Shown piece after piece: positions 1-8,168 of a DNA stretch of 64,000 nt (positions within the stretch are counted from its first letter, which is position 1; each line of letters opens with the position of its first letter). The position numbers and the translations under genes were made by a program. The notes under the pieces were generated by a model. It was not told the origin of the DNA. It was given only the letters and a program-made list of their open reading frames with translations, and did not search any database. Source of the stretch: Cypionkella sp. (lineage in GTDB: Bacteria; Pseudomonadota; Alphaproteobacteria; Rhodobacterales; Rhodobacteraceae); NCBI RefSeq assembly GCF_030652235.1, contig NZ_JAUSBA010000035.1, forward strand, positions 23,614-87,613. Direction: 5' to 3'.

Positions 1-701
1 GCCAATGCAAGTCGCAGATCTGGGATTGATCGCGCCAGCGGCCCGGACACCGCCATCAACTGCCCACCGATCAGCCGATCTCCGGCGGTGGCGTTAAAAC
101 CGGGAACACGCCCTAGCGACGGGCGCAGCCCGTGCACGCCGCAGGCATAGGCCGGATATCGGATCGACCCGGCAATGTCGGTGCCATGGCTGATCGCTCC
201 CATGCCCGACGCGACCGCAGCCCCGGCCCCGCCGGACGATCCCCCCGGCGTAAGGCTATCGTCGCGCGGGTTTGTCGTCGCACCGTGCAGGCTGTTACGC
301 GTGAACCATCGCAGTGAAAAGGCGGGGGTGTTCGTGCGACCCACGACAATTGCACCCGCCTTGCGCAGGTTGGCCACTACGGGGCTGTCAGCCTCTGCCA
401 TAAGCCCGGTTTGGGTGCGCAAACCGTTCGTGGTGGCAAAGCCAGTCTGGTCGACATTCACCTTGATCGTCACCGCGATGCCAGTCAGTGGACCTGGAAC
501 CTCGCCACGGGCCAGATCGATGTCTGCGGCTTCTGCCGCTGCAAGAGCCTGCTCATCCATCCGCTGCACAATGCTGTTCAGGGCGGGGTTCACGGCCTCG
601 ATCCGTTCCAGTACCGAAGCAACAGCTTCCTTGACGGAAATCTGCCGCTCGGCAATGAAAGGCGCCAGTTCGCTTGCAGTCAATTTCCAAAGCGCAGTCA
701 T
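1..701 (-). CDS. Amidase signature family protein, C-terminus outside window
   Basis: This frame is open to the window edge, so about 233 N-terminal residues are visible and the C-terminus is missing. The amidase-signature catalytic set is readable: Lys80 in GIAVTIKV, cis-Ser155 in TPGGSSGG and the nucleophile Ser179 in GTDIAGSIRYPA. This spacing matches the GatA/FAAH Ser-cisSer-Lys triad. Enzymes of the family hydrolyse amides. The substrate cannot be told, and a non-GatA amidase is more likely because no gatB or gatC is nearby. The ATG at 699-701 was chosen because the protein starts with the usual helix (LTASELAPFI) directly after it. No operon partner is visible on this side. Confidence 0.9.
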   Translation of the reverse strand, partial: MTALWKLTASELAPFIAERQISVKEAVASVLERIEAVNPALNSIVQRMDEQALAAAEAADIDLARGEVPGPLTGIAVTIKVNVDQTGFATTNGLRTQTGLMAEADSPVVANLRKAGAIVVGRTNTPAFSLRWFTRNSLHGATTNPRDDSLTPGGSSGGAGAAVASGMGAISHGTDIAGSIRYPAYACGVHGLRPSLGRVPGFNATAGDRLIGGQLMAVSGPLARSIPDLRLAL

Positions 702-1140
702 ATGATCTTTCCACTAAGGCCAGCCGCTGCTCAGATGTCGGCCCGGCAAGGGCAGGATGACAGTCCAATCCGAGCGCGACAATCGGCAAAAACTGGCAAA
801 TTCGGTAGTACATGAGGCCAGCGCGATATAACGACGAAGATGCAGCACTTAGGGCAATCGTGTTGCTGTTGGTCACGGCCCTTAGCCGCCGGTCGAGAGC
901 GTTCCTACGCTGCGGTGCGGCTTCCCCGAAGCGGCCGTTCATGCCTCGGCGCAGCGAAATCCGGGGACGAATGTCTCTGGTGCGGACAAGACCGTCATCT
1001 GCCAAAACCGTTATGGCAAGCCTACTCGGGCTTTGAAAACCGGAGCTTCAGCTTTCGTCCGCTAGCCGAATACCATAAGACTGTTCAAAATCTATTTTTT
1101 AGTTTCAAAGCGACACGGTTGCGCCTATCAAGTTACCGGA
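702..1140. other. Intergenic region without a supported gene
   Basis: About 440 bases lie between the amidase start and the end of the acyl-CoA dehydrogenase-like gene. Open frames here on both strands are short, Arg/Ser/Cys-rich and show no motif, so I treat them as chance frames. The region should hold the amidase promoter, but I see no clear -35/-10 pair and no inverted repeat. Confidence 0.5.
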
Positions 1141-2283
1141 TCATGCCCGCGCCGGTGCAGTAAGCCCTTCCAGAAGACGCGCATGGGTTAAGGCGCGTGG
1201 CGGTCGCAGATAGCCCAGAGCGCGAACGTCCTGCATCCATTGGCCGAAGGGGCTGGATCTGGACAGGCTGGATCCGCCAAGGGCATGACTCAGGCCTGCC
1301 AGCGCCTTTTCGGACAGATCAGCGATGGCAAGCTTGCCGTGCAGAACATTGGTGCCGGCGCTGCCGGTGCCAAGCGATCGCGACATCCCCTCGAATGCCT
1401 GTTGGGCAAGCCAGATTTGCATCTGAGCCTCGATCCAGCTGGTCTGCTCAAAGGCCGACAACCGGCTTGCCCGCTTGCCAAGACTGCGCTTAGCTTCAGC
1501 TTCAGCGGCATCAAGAATACCCATGATCACCGCCGAGAACATGAAGCCGATGACTGGCGTGATCTGCGGCAAAAGATCAAAGATACCGCCCTGCAATCCG
1601 TGCCGCGCGACCCGCACATCGTCAAAGCGGAAAGCATGGCTTTGTGTTGCCGCCATGCCCAAGCCATCCCAAGCGCGCACCATTTTCAGTCCTTCGGCAC
1701 CTTCCCAGCCAATATCGCGCGTGTCGAGCAAGAAGACATCGGGCTGCGGTTCGCCCTCGGGCCGCGCGATGGTCATCATGAAAGAGGTGATGCCCGAGCC
1801 GCTGCCCATAAATTTATCACCGCTCATGCTCCAGTCACCTTCGGCGTGCGGTTTAGCGGTAGAGCGGGTCGCGAGAATATCGCCCCCAATACCAGGCTCA
1901 GATGCGACGGTGCCAAACCAGTGACCAGATCTTGCCTTTTCAAAAACGCCGTCGCGGTGTTGTTTCCAACCTGCGGGTGCGCCGGCGTTTGGTTCCGTGA
2001 TCCAAAACATCAATACCGTCGGATGCATCGATACGACCAGCGCAAGTGAGGGGTCCACAGCAGCCAATTTGCGCAAAAGCCGGGCTACCGGCGCAGCAGA
2101 TTGCGCCACGTCAATCCAAAGGCCACCATGACTGACAGGCACACCCGTAAGTGTCAGGCCGATCCTGGCAAGAGCATCAAAATCCGCTTTGTCGAGGGCC
2201 AACCTTGCAATTCGCGCCGACCGGTCTGCTGACCAGGTTGCGATTTGCCCGTCCAAACCTTTTTCTAGAGTTGCAAAATCCAT
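1141..2283 (-). CDS. Acyl-CoA dehydrogenase family flavoprotein
   Basis: This 380-residue protein has the acyl-CoA dehydrogenase three-domain layout: an N-terminal helical part, a middle segment with the GTVASEPGIGGD, WSMSGDKFMGSGSG and SFMMTIARP stretches that resemble the FAD/substrate-loop motifs, and a C-terminal helical part ending in ALGGSSLSRSSPFGQWMQDVRALGYLRPPRAL. The family oxidises acyl-CoA with FAD, but related members are flavin monooxygenases of the DszC/hydroxylase type, so the substrate is open. The frame continues upstream into an insertion sequence. The start MDFATLEKG at 2283 is preferred because GGGAGGG lies about 9 bases before it. The insertion element ends 54 bases upstream and may have removed or replaced the native promoter. 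Confidence 0.8.
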   Translation of the reverse strand: MDFATLEKGLDGQIATWSADRSARIARLALDKADFDALARIGLTLTGVPVSHGGLWIDVAQSAAPVARLLRKLAAVDPSLALVVSMHPTVLMFWITEPNAGAPAGWKQHRDGVFEKARSGHWFGTVASEPGIGGDILATRSTAKPHAEGDWSMSGDKFMGSGSGITSFMMTIARPEGEPQPDVFLLDTRDIGWEGAEGLKMVRAWDGLGMAATQSHAFRFDDVRVARHGLQGGIFDLLPQITPVIGFMFSAVIMGILDAAEAEAKRSLGKRASRLSAFEQTSWIEAQMQIWLAQQAFEGMSRSLGTGSAGTNVLHGKLAIADLSEKALAGLSHALGGSSLSRSSPFGQWMQDVRALGYLRPPRALTHARLLEGLTAPARA

Positions 2284-2336
2284 GGTGCATAGCCCTCCCA
2301 ATTGGAAAGTATCGACCAAACTGTTGTGGGGTATCC

Positions 2337-3091
2337 GACTCTGTTGCACAAATCGGCTGATGGCCGGAGTTCCCCTTCTCCCGGACAGACCTATTCCACG
2401 ACCTTCGTGACGGGGATGCCGAGGGCGGTGTAGCCGTTCAGTACGGCAACACGGATCTTGCGATCTCCTGATCGGGAGGGATCTGACTGAGCAACTCTGG
2501 CAACATGGGCGCGTCGCCGATGTCGCTGCTGGTGACCTCGACCGCCCTGATCTCCAGCGTTTGCTCGTCGATCCCGAGGTGCACCTTGCGCCAGACGCGA
2601 CGCTTGGGACCGCCATGTTTACGCGCGTTCCACTCGCCTTCACCCTCGACCTTGATCCCCGTGCTGTCGATCAGGAGGTGCAGCGGACCCTGCGCGCCCC
2701 GATGCGGGATGTTCACGGCGAGGGTTTTCTGGCGTCGGCTGAGCGTGCTGAAGTCCGGAACGTCCCAGTCGAGGCCGACCAAGCAAAACAGGCTCTCGAC
2801 GAACCCGGTCGTTTGCCGCAGCGCCATGCCGAACAGCACCTTCATCGTCAGGCAGGTCTGAACGGCGGCGTCACTGTAAATGGGCTGTCGTCCACGCTTG
2901 CCGGTCGGCTTCGCCGCCCACGCCATACCAGGATCGAACCAGATCGTCAGAGACCCGCGGCGCTTGAGCGCCTTGTTGTACGCGGGCCAGTTCAGTGTCT
3001 TGTAGCTCGGGGTGTTCGGCTTGCTCATCCACCCCAGCTACCATCCTGGATTCACGAGATGAATCCCTCACGGGATTTGTGCAACAGAGCC
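2337..3091. mobile_element. IS5-family (IS903-like) element, internally deleted
   Basis: Terminal inverted repeats are visible: GACTCTGTTGCACAAATC at 2337 and its near-perfect inverse ending at 3091 (GATTTGTGCAACAGAGCC). Only the second base differs. The 755-bp length is short for an IS903-type element, which usually is near 1 kb, because the transposase gene has lost an internal segment. I see no matching 9-bp target duplication at the two ends, so one flank may have rearranged. The element probably can no longer move by itself but could be mobilised in trans, because both ends remain. Confidence 0.8.
2391..3028 (-). pseudogene. IS903-like transposase with internal deletion and frameshift
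   Basis: The first 190 residues are a normal IS5/IS903-type DDE transposase N-terminal half, with the first catalytic Asp in LLIDSTGIKV and the conserved EWNARKHGGPKRRVWRKVHLG block. After PPDQEIA the frame jumps and stops (RSVLPY). In another frame directly after the junction the family C-terminus IRVAVLNGYTALGIPVTKVVE can be read up to a TAG at 2391-2393. The segment carrying the second Asp and the Glu of the triad is therefore deleted and the remaining end is out of frame. The protein cannot be catalytically active. Confidence 0.85.
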
Positions 3092-3488
3092 CATTAAATA
3101 TGAGATTTTGTCTGCTTTCGATGAGTTTAGCGCGGCACCGAGCCTGTGAGCAGGCGCTTCTGACTATGCTGCAAACCTGCCGGCACTTTGCGTTTCGTCC
3201 AACTATTATGCAGTCCCATTCCCACATCACAGATTAAGAGAAAATGGACGAATTCCTGAAGCTGGAAATGCCTAAGCCGTTCGGTTTTTGATTGGTCTTA
3301 AATACGTCAACACCATGTAAACGTTTTATTCATCCGGTAAAGCGAGCGGGAATACTTTGCATTTTGACACAGGACGCTGCTGTGCTCGGGCCACGGTCCT
3401 CGTTCTCTGCTGAGGCTGCGCCTGACGGGGGGAACGGCCCGACAGCGCGCATATCCTTTGTAGTAAGAGATGATGCGACAACTGGATG
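3092..3488. other. Intergenic region, no gene recognised
   Basis: About 400 bases lie between the insertion sequence and the terminator of the decayed gene remnant. AT content is higher than in the coding neighbours. Short frames on both strands lack motifs and ribosome sites. I see no repeat shared with other parts of the window. Confidence 0.5.
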
Positions 3489-3527
3489 TTAAAACCTGAC
3501 GCTGGCGGTCCGTGGCCAACGTCAGGT
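3489..3527 (-). terminator. Rho-independent terminator on the minus strand
   Basis: Read on the minus strand, a stem of CCTGACGTTGGCC with its inverse GGCCAGCGTCAGG style arm is followed by TTTTAACA. The arms are ACCTGACG and CGTCAGGT with an extended TGG/CCA pair. It lies just past the stop of the COG4705 remnant and would have ended that transcript. Confidence 0.7.
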
Positions 3528-3539
3528 CAGCGCCGCATT

Positions 3540-3740
3540 TTACTCGCCGTCACCGGTCATGTTCATTGACGAAAAAATCACACTGAACGTGGCGAGAAGC
3601 ATGGTGCTGGTGATGACCGCGCCAAGATCTTGTGGCCATCTTATGCCGTTTGCGACAAGTGATCGCAAACGGGACGCCAATCAGGTCGAGGAAAATTTGG
3701 GCCATCCAGAAACATAAGGTCGGGCACTGGCCCAGAAAGG
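3540..3740 (-). pseudogene. Decayed C-terminal fragment of a COG4705-type membrane protein
   Basis: On the minus strand the segment LASRLRSLVANGIRWPQDLGAVITS followed by TMLLATFSVIFSSMN ends with a TAA at 3540-3542. It lines up with LGASFGDLLSQPAEYGGMGLGTIITSSLFLSAIVAIVG of the intact gene at 4503-5324. Further upstream the match continues as GFWLAYIL-like FWMAQIF in a shifted frame, with a stop between. No start remains. This is a truncated and frameshifted second copy or paralogue on the same strand, cut off by the porin gene that now follows it. I infer an old duplication with decay. Confidence 0.6.
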
Positions 3741-3760
3741 ACGACTTGCCGCCGCAAAGC

Positions 3761-4405
3761 CTACTTTGACGCATCGCCGAAGGCATAGTTCACTGTAAGG
3801 GCAACCAGCGGACTTGTCGATACCGTGTCCTGCACCTGAAAATCGAGCGTGGTCCTGTCATCAAGCGCATAGCCGACCCCAGCACCCCAATTCACGCTTG
3901 CGGATGGATCGGCGCGCCCGACATCGGCGTGCAGAGTCCAAGTGTCAGCCAGCACAAATTCAGCGCCAAGACTTTCGCCAAAGGTCTTTTCCGCCAGATC
4001 GTAGGACACCTCGCCCGAGACGGACAGCCGGTCGGTCACAGGAACGCCAAGCGAACCCGCCAGTTCGGACGATGCGGCGTGAGTCTTGTCGTAGAAATGC
4101 TGCGTATAGCCAAGGTCGTATCCGAGGCCAGAGCCGGTTTCGCCCCTGTAGCCCAGCGACAGATCAAGTTCGGCTCGATTTCCGACATCGTCCTTCAAGT
4201 TTGTTGCCCAGACCCCGGCGTAAAAGCCGTTTTTGGCGAGTTCGAAGTAGGGCTGGATGGCGGGGCTGTTGCCAGTCTCTGACAGACCGTCCGATAGGGA
4301 GTTCGACGTGACGGTGACACCGCCGCCGAACGACAGGTCCTCAGCCAGCACGGTCGACGGCAGAAGGAGTGCTATCATCGCAGTGGAAACCACGAGCGTT
4401 TTCAT
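3761..4405 (-). CDS. TorF-family putative outer membrane porin/beta-barrel
   Basis: The 214-residue protein starts with a clear signal peptide (MKTLVVSTAMIALLLPS, cleavage after VLA) and continues as alternating beta strands: FGGGVTVTSNSLSDGLSETGNSPAIQPYFEL, LSLGYRG, YDLGYTQHFYD and the end LVALTVNYAFG with a near-terminal aromatic. This is the pattern of the TIGR02001/TorF family of small outer-membrane proteins. The start at 4405 was chosen for AAAGG 7 bases upstream and for the signal peptide; the open frame extends 24 codons further but without such signals. It sits downstream of the COG4705 gene on the same strand behind a hairpin, so it may be partly co-transcribed. Confidence 0.8.
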   Translation of the reverse strand: MKTLVVSTAMIALLLPSTVLAEDLSFGGGVTVTSNSLSDGLSETGNSPAIQPYFELAKNGFYAGVWATNLKDDVGNRAELDLSLGYRGETGSGLGYDLGYTQHFYDKTHAASSELAGSLGVPVTDRLSVSGEVSYDLAEKTFGESLGAEFVLADTWTLHADVGRADPSASVNWGAGVGYALDDRTTLDFQVQDTVSTSPLVALTVNYAFGDASK

Positions 4406-4448
4406 GAGAAGCCTTTCAAGGAGATTGTTGGGAATGTTGCGTCGAATG

Positions 4449-4484
4449 GTCTTCGGGTCCGACTGCAAAATCGGCACCGAAGAC
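4449..4484 (-). terminator. Hairpin between COG4705 gene and porin gene
   Basis: GTCTTCGG at 4449-4456 pairs with CCGAAGAC at 4477-4484, with an inner CCGA/TCGG pair. No strong T-run follows on the minus strand, so it may be an attenuator or an mRNA-processing or stability element that sets different levels for the upstream membrane-protein gene and the downstream porin. Confidence 0.5.
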
Positions 4485-4502
4485 TCCGGTCAGTGCCACG
4501 GA

Positions 4503-5324
4503 TCACCCGTGTGCTACCTCGTCGCGACGCTTAGGTTTCAGGCTCATGTAACCGACAATCGCTACGATTGCCGACAGGAACAGACTGCTGGTGATGATGG
4601 TGCCAAGGCCCATGCCGCCGTATTCAGCCGGTTGCGACAAAAGATCGCCGAACGACGCGCCAAGCGGGCGGGTCAAAATATAGGCCAGCCAGAACCCAAG
4701 GATCGGATCGAGCTTCAGGGAGAAATATCCGAAGGTGAGCGAGGCGATGATCATACCGAACAGCACGCCGGTGGAAAGATAGCCCAAACCGAAATGCTCG
4801 GCGACCAGATCCCCCGCGGCTGTGCCAAGCGCAAAGGTGAACAAGATCGCCAGCCAGTAATATGCCTCGCGTTTGGTGGTAAAGATCGCGTGGATCGACA
4901 GGGTTTTTTCGGCGGCGAACCAAAGAGCGAATGTCGCGGCAAGAGCCACAGAAAAGCCTATTGTCGTCGTGATCAGCGAGACGCCGAAGTTGTCCACCAA
5001 GTTGTCAGTCACCAACGTGCCCACGATGCTGATCAGCACCACCGCCAGCCAGTAGGACCAAGGCACATAGCATTTCTGACCAAATTGCAGCAACAAAGCC
5101 CCGATCAGAATCGCAGCCATGATGAGCGAGGTCATCGTCAGGCCGAGGCCTAGGTTGACCGCGAGGTAATCCGCAGCGGTTTCGCCCATGGTTACGGCCA
5201 TAAGCTTTATCAGCCAGAAATCCACGGTGACTTCCGGTACGCGGTTTATGGCACGGTTGGGCATTGGATCACGTGAAATTTGCATGATGTTGGCTTCTCG
5301 GCTGGGGGTGCTTGAGACGCTCAT
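4503..5324 (-). CDS. COG4705-type repeat membrane protein
   Basis: This 273-residue integral membrane protein is built from two related halves: VPEVTVDFWLIKLMAVTMGETAADYLAVNLGLGL and later REAYYWLAILFTFALGTAAGDLVAEHFGLGY, each with W(L)-K/A-(T)MGE/GTA-AD-L motifs. It has about eight to nine hydrophobic helices. The family is widespread, of unknown function, and often encoded beside two-component systems, as here. The start overlaps the stop of the upstream gene (ATGA at 5321-5324), which points to translational coupling. A decayed paralogue fragment lies at 3540-3740. Confidence 0.8.
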   Translation of the reverse strand: MSVSSTPSREANIMQISRDPMPNRAINRVPEVTVDFWLIKLMAVTMGETAADYLAVNLGLGLTMTSLIMAAILIGALLLQFGQKCYVPWSYWLAVVLISIVGTLVTDNLVDNFGVSLITTTIGFSVALAATFALWFAAEKTLSIHAIFTTKREAYYWLAILFTFALGTAAGDLVAEHFGLGYLSTGVLFGMIIASLTFGYFSLKLDPILGFWLAYILTRPLGASFGDLLSQPAEYGGMGLGTIITSSLFLSAIVAIVGYMSLKPKRRDEVAHG

Positions 5325-5965
5325 TTCGACACCAGTGCCAAGGCTTGTGCCGAGAAGCCGTCGGCCCGCTGGTCATCATCAGCATTGCAGCGTTCAAGTG
5401 CTTTGGTCTGGAAGTCGACGGCAGCAGCGTGATCCGCATCCGACAGTTTGGCGGTGGTCAGGCCGTCAGACACCGACTTCAGCATCACTTCGCAAGGCAA
5501 GGCCCGGCCATTGGCGTCCGTGACAGCGATACCAGATACAAGGGTGGCTGCAACAGGGGCGGCTGTGGCCGCGACAGGGCTTGTCAGCGTGGCCTGCAAG
5601 GCGGTCAGGGTAGTGTCAACTGATACCGCATCTGGCGTTCCGGCCCGCAGAGCGGCGAGCGCCGCATCGGCGGCATCGTCAATGGCGCCCCAGGCATTGC
5701 CGTCCAGCGCCCGCAATGTTGCTGCCTGATCATCCCAGGCGGTCTCGAAATCCTTGATCCGGGTTTTCGCAGCAGCCAGATCGCCCGTGGCCGCGATGGT
5801 CTGGACATCGGCCACGATGCCACTGAAGGCGGACATGTCGCCAAGGCCTGTGGTCGGGGTAACGGTGGCTGCGGCAACGCTTGGCCCGGCCACGTAGAGA
5901 TTGAAGGCGGTAAAGGCACCGACTGGAACGACGATCAAAGCGGTGGCCAAAAGAAGTTGTTTCAT
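5321..5965 (-). CDS. Periplasmic Ala-rich protein of unknown function
   Basis: The 214 residues start with a hydrophobic leader (MKQLLLATALIVVPVGAFTAF) that may be a signal peptide or an uncleaved anchor. The rest is Ala/Thr/Asp-rich and mainly helical, with one pair of Cys (LPCEVML and ERCNADDD) that could form a disulfide in the periplasm. I do not recognise a domain. It is the first gene of a minus-strand operon with the COG4705 gene and is divergent from the response regulator, across an intergenic region that holds a palindromic operator candidate, so it is probably controlled by that two-component system. Confidence 0.65.
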   Translation of the reverse strand: MKQLLLATALIVVPVGAFTAFNLYVAGPSVAAATVTPTTGLGDMSAFSGIVADVQTIAATGDLAAAKTRIKDFETAWDDQAATLRALDGNAWGAIDDAADAALAALRAGTPDAVSVDTTLTALQATLTSPVAATAAPVAATLVSGIAVTDANGRALPCEVMLKSVSDGLTTAKLSDADHAAAVDFQTKALERCNADDDQRADGFSAQALALVSK

Positions 5966-6046
5966 TTTTCAAGCTCCTGTCAGAGGCGGATTTGCCCCGT
6001 CAGAGGTGCTTCTACGGTCATGGCCATACCGCCAACTTTCGGCGGG

Positions 6047-6062
6047 CTTACAGATTTGTATG
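6047..6062. promoter_or_regulatory. Candidate operator CTTACA-N4-TGTATG
   Basis: The sequence CTTACAGATTTGTATG lies between the divergent minus-strand operon (start 5965) and the response regulator gene (start 6143). It shares the TTACA-N4-TGTA core with sites at 11505-11520 and 13420-13435. The three sites each sit in a promoter region of this block. I infer a common regulator, most simply the response regulator encoded next to this site. Confidence 0.5.
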
Positions 6063-6142
6063 GTGGCCGCGACGTTTGTGTTAAGCCGCAGGTGCATTCA
6101 GACGATGATAAATTACTTGCAACACCGAGAGACAAAGCCCCA

Positions 6143-6820
6143 ATGCGCATCCTGCTGATCGAAGACGACCCCTCTGCCGCCGACTATGTTGCGCGCGGTT
6201 TGTCTGAGAACGGCCATGTTTGCGACGTGCTGGGTGATGGGACAGATGGGCTGTTTGCTGCCACGCGGGAAAGCTACGATGTGCTGGTCGTGGACAGGAT
6301 GATCCCCGGTCTTGACGGTCTGTCACTGGTGCGCGCCTTGCGGGCAGCAGGGCGCAAGACGCCGGTGCTGTTCCTGACCGCGCTTGGTGGCATAGACGAC
6401 CGTGTCGAGGGGCTGGAGGCCGGTGGCGACGATTACCTGACGAAGCCCTTCGCCTTTGCCGAACTGCTGGCGCGCGTCAATGCTTTATCCCGCCGTCCCC
6501 CGGTGCAAGAGGTGAAAACGGTCCTGAAGGTCGCGGATCTGGAACTGGATCTGATGCGCAGGCAGGCCTCTCGAGGAGGGCAGCCGATTGATCTTCTGCC
6601 CAAGGAGTTCACGCTGCTTGAGGTCTTGATGCGCAACGAAGGCCGGGTGGTTACGCGCACGATGCTTCTGGAAAGGGTTTGGGATTTCCATTTCGACCCA
6701 AAAACGTCAGTGGTGGAAACACACATCAGCCGCTTGCGGGCCAAGATCGACAAACCGTTTGACGTGGCCTTGCTGCACACACTGAAAAACATGGGTTATT
6801 CGATTCATGCGCCCCGTTGA
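6143..6820 (+). CDS. OmpR/PhoB-family DNA-binding response regulator
   Basis: The 225-residue protein has a receiver domain with the acidic pocket EDD, phospho-acceptor Asp51 in VLVVDRMIPG, the switch Thr in VLFLTA and Lys in YLTKPFAFAEL. A winged-helix output domain follows, with LLPKEFTLLEVLMRNEGRVV and the recognition helix SVVETHISRLRAKID. It most resembles the QseB/PmrA/TctD group. The ATG at 6143 starts the canonical MRILLIEDD; the frame is open further upstream without a ribosome site. The histidine kinase gene overlaps its end by 14 bases. A candidate operator lies about 80 bases upstream. Confidence 0.95.
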   Translation: MRILLIEDDPSAADYVARGLSENGHVCDVLGDGTDGLFAATRESYDVLVVDRMIPGLDGLSLVRALRAAGRKTPVLFLTALGGIDDRVEGLEAGGDDYLTKPFAFAELLARVNALSRRPPVQEVKTVLKVADLELDLMRRQASRGGQPIDLLPKEFTLLEVLMRNEGRVVTRTMLLERVWDFHFDPKTSVVETHISRLRAKIDKPFDVALLHTLKNMGYSIHAPR

Positions 6821-8168
6821 TCTTTGGCGGCACAGCTCATTCCGGCTGGCACTTGGTGTCACGCTGGCGGTGCTCGGCGCGCTGATCTTGGTCGGCGCGC
6901 TTGGCTATACTGTGCTGCATCGGCAGTTGGCCGACAGGCAGGATGCACGGTTGATGGAAATTTTCACGACATTGCAGCAATCCGATGTCACCGATAAGCA
7001 GGATCTGGTCGAGTCGATTGCCGCCCGCATCAAAGCCAGCCCAAATTATTCGTCCGTTTTCTTGCTCAGGGACGCCGCGGGCGAGATTCTGGCAGCCAAC
7101 ATTCAGGATGTTCCGATCAAGTCAGGCTGGTCTACAGTCGAAGCCTCCGCTCTGGGGGTTCAATCCGACTATCCTTACCGCGTATATGCGGGCGACTTGA
7201 ACAGCGAGTATTTGGTGGTCGGGCTGAGCAACGCAGATCTTGATGATCTATCAGAAATCATTCTGGCCGGGTTCGGATGGTCTGCCTTGGCAGTCCTCAT
7301 CGCTGCTATCGCTGCCGGTTCATGGATCGCATCCAGGCTTCAGCGCCGCCTCAGCGACGTAACATCTACGCTGCACCGCGTCGCAGGTGGGGATTTGTCC
7401 ACTCGATTGGCAGTGTCTGGTCGCGGCGATGATCTTGACCTGATTTCAGGCGAGATCAATCATACGCTCAGCCGCCTTGGCGCGCTGGTCGAGGCCATGC
7501 GTCAGGTCAGCGCCGATATCGCCCACGAATTGCGCACGCCGCTGAATAGACTGCGCATTCACATCGAGCAGGCGGCACGCAGCGCCGCCTCCTCTGCGCC
7601 AGTCGGGGACGACCTTGCCGCCGCCATTGTGCAAAGTGAGGCCATCGACCAGACGTTTTCCGCGTTGCTGCGCATCGCCCAGATCGAGGCCGGGGCGCGT
7701 CGGGAAAAATTCGCGCCGGTCGATCTGGCAGCATTGCTCGGTGACGTCGGAGATATTTATGCCGAGGTGGCCGACGATGCTGGCCAGACCCTGCTGTGCG
7801 ATATGGCGGGGGCCGCATGGGTGATGGGTGACAAGGAACTGCTGACCCAGACCTTTGCAAATCTGATCGAAAACGCCATCCGGCATTGCCCGACGGGCAC
7901 GTTGATCACTTGCAAAGTGCGGGCGGAGGGCACCCGGGTGATGGCATCCGTATCAGATACCGGGCCGGGGATACCGGCAGGGGAGCGAGAGTTGGTGCTC
8001 CGTCGCCTTTACCGTCTTGAGAAAAGCCGGACAACCGAAGGTACTGGGCTTGGTCTGTCGCTGGTCAAAGCCGTAGCGGATCTACATGGTGCCGAACTTG
8101 GGCTGGTAGATGCACTGCCGGGATTGAGGGTAGAATTGCAATTTGCGCGAATCGTCGGTGCATCATGA
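6807..8168 (+). CDS. Two-component sensor histidine kinase
   Basis: This 453-residue kinase has an N-terminal transmembrane helix (about residues 13-36), a periplasmic sensor of about 110 residues without Cys, a second helix (about 155-175), a HAMP linker and a HisKA domain with His240 in ADIAHELRTPLNRLR. The ATPase domain shows the N box (NLIENAIRHCP), G1 (SDTGPGIPAGE) and G2 (EGTGLGLSLVKA). It should phosphorylate the response regulator encoded just upstream (14-base overlap). The signal is unknown. The sensor resembles the short periplasmic domains of QseC/PmrB-type kinases. It is coupled to the next gene through an ATGA overlap. Confidence 0.95.
   Translation: MRPVDLWRHSSFRLALGVTLAVLGALILVGALGYTVLHRQLADRQDARLMEIFTTLQQSDVTDKQDLVESIAARIKASPNYSSVFLLRDAAGEILAANIQDVPIKSGWSTVEASALGVQSDYPYRVYAGDLNSEYLVVGLSNADLDDLSEIILAGFGWSALAVLIAAIAAGSWIASRLQRRLSDVTSTLHRVAGGDLSTRLAVSGRGDDLDLISGEINHTLSRLGALVEAMRQVSADIAHELRTPLNRLRIHIEQAARSAASSAPVGDDLAAAIVQSEAIDQTFSALLRIAQIEAGARREKFAPVDLAALLGDVGDIYAEVADDAGQTLLCDMAGAAWVMGDKELLTQTFANLIENAIRHCPTGTLITCKVRAEGTRVMASVSDTGPGIPAGERELVLRRLYRLEKSRTTEGTGLGLSLVKAVADLHGAELGLVDALPGLRVELQFARIVGAS

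Noticed and set aside
553..1005. 150-codon minus-strand frame upstream of the amidase
   Set aside because: It overlaps the amidase start, is Arg/Cys-rich and has no motif or ribosome site.
2284..2643. N-terminal extension of the acyl-CoA dehydrogenase-like frame into the insertion sequence
   Set aside because: The extension reads the IS in an antisense-like frame with Arg/Ser-rich sequence. The family domain begins at MDFATLEKG with a ribosome site.
3292..3492. 66-codon plus frame between the insertion sequence and the remnant
   Set aside because: It lacks a ribosome site and ends in a terminator of the other strand; composition is not protein-like.
3550..3786. 78-codon minus frame at the COG4705 remnant
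   Set aside because: It is only partly the remnant's frame and has no family match as a whole protein; the remnant is better read across frames.
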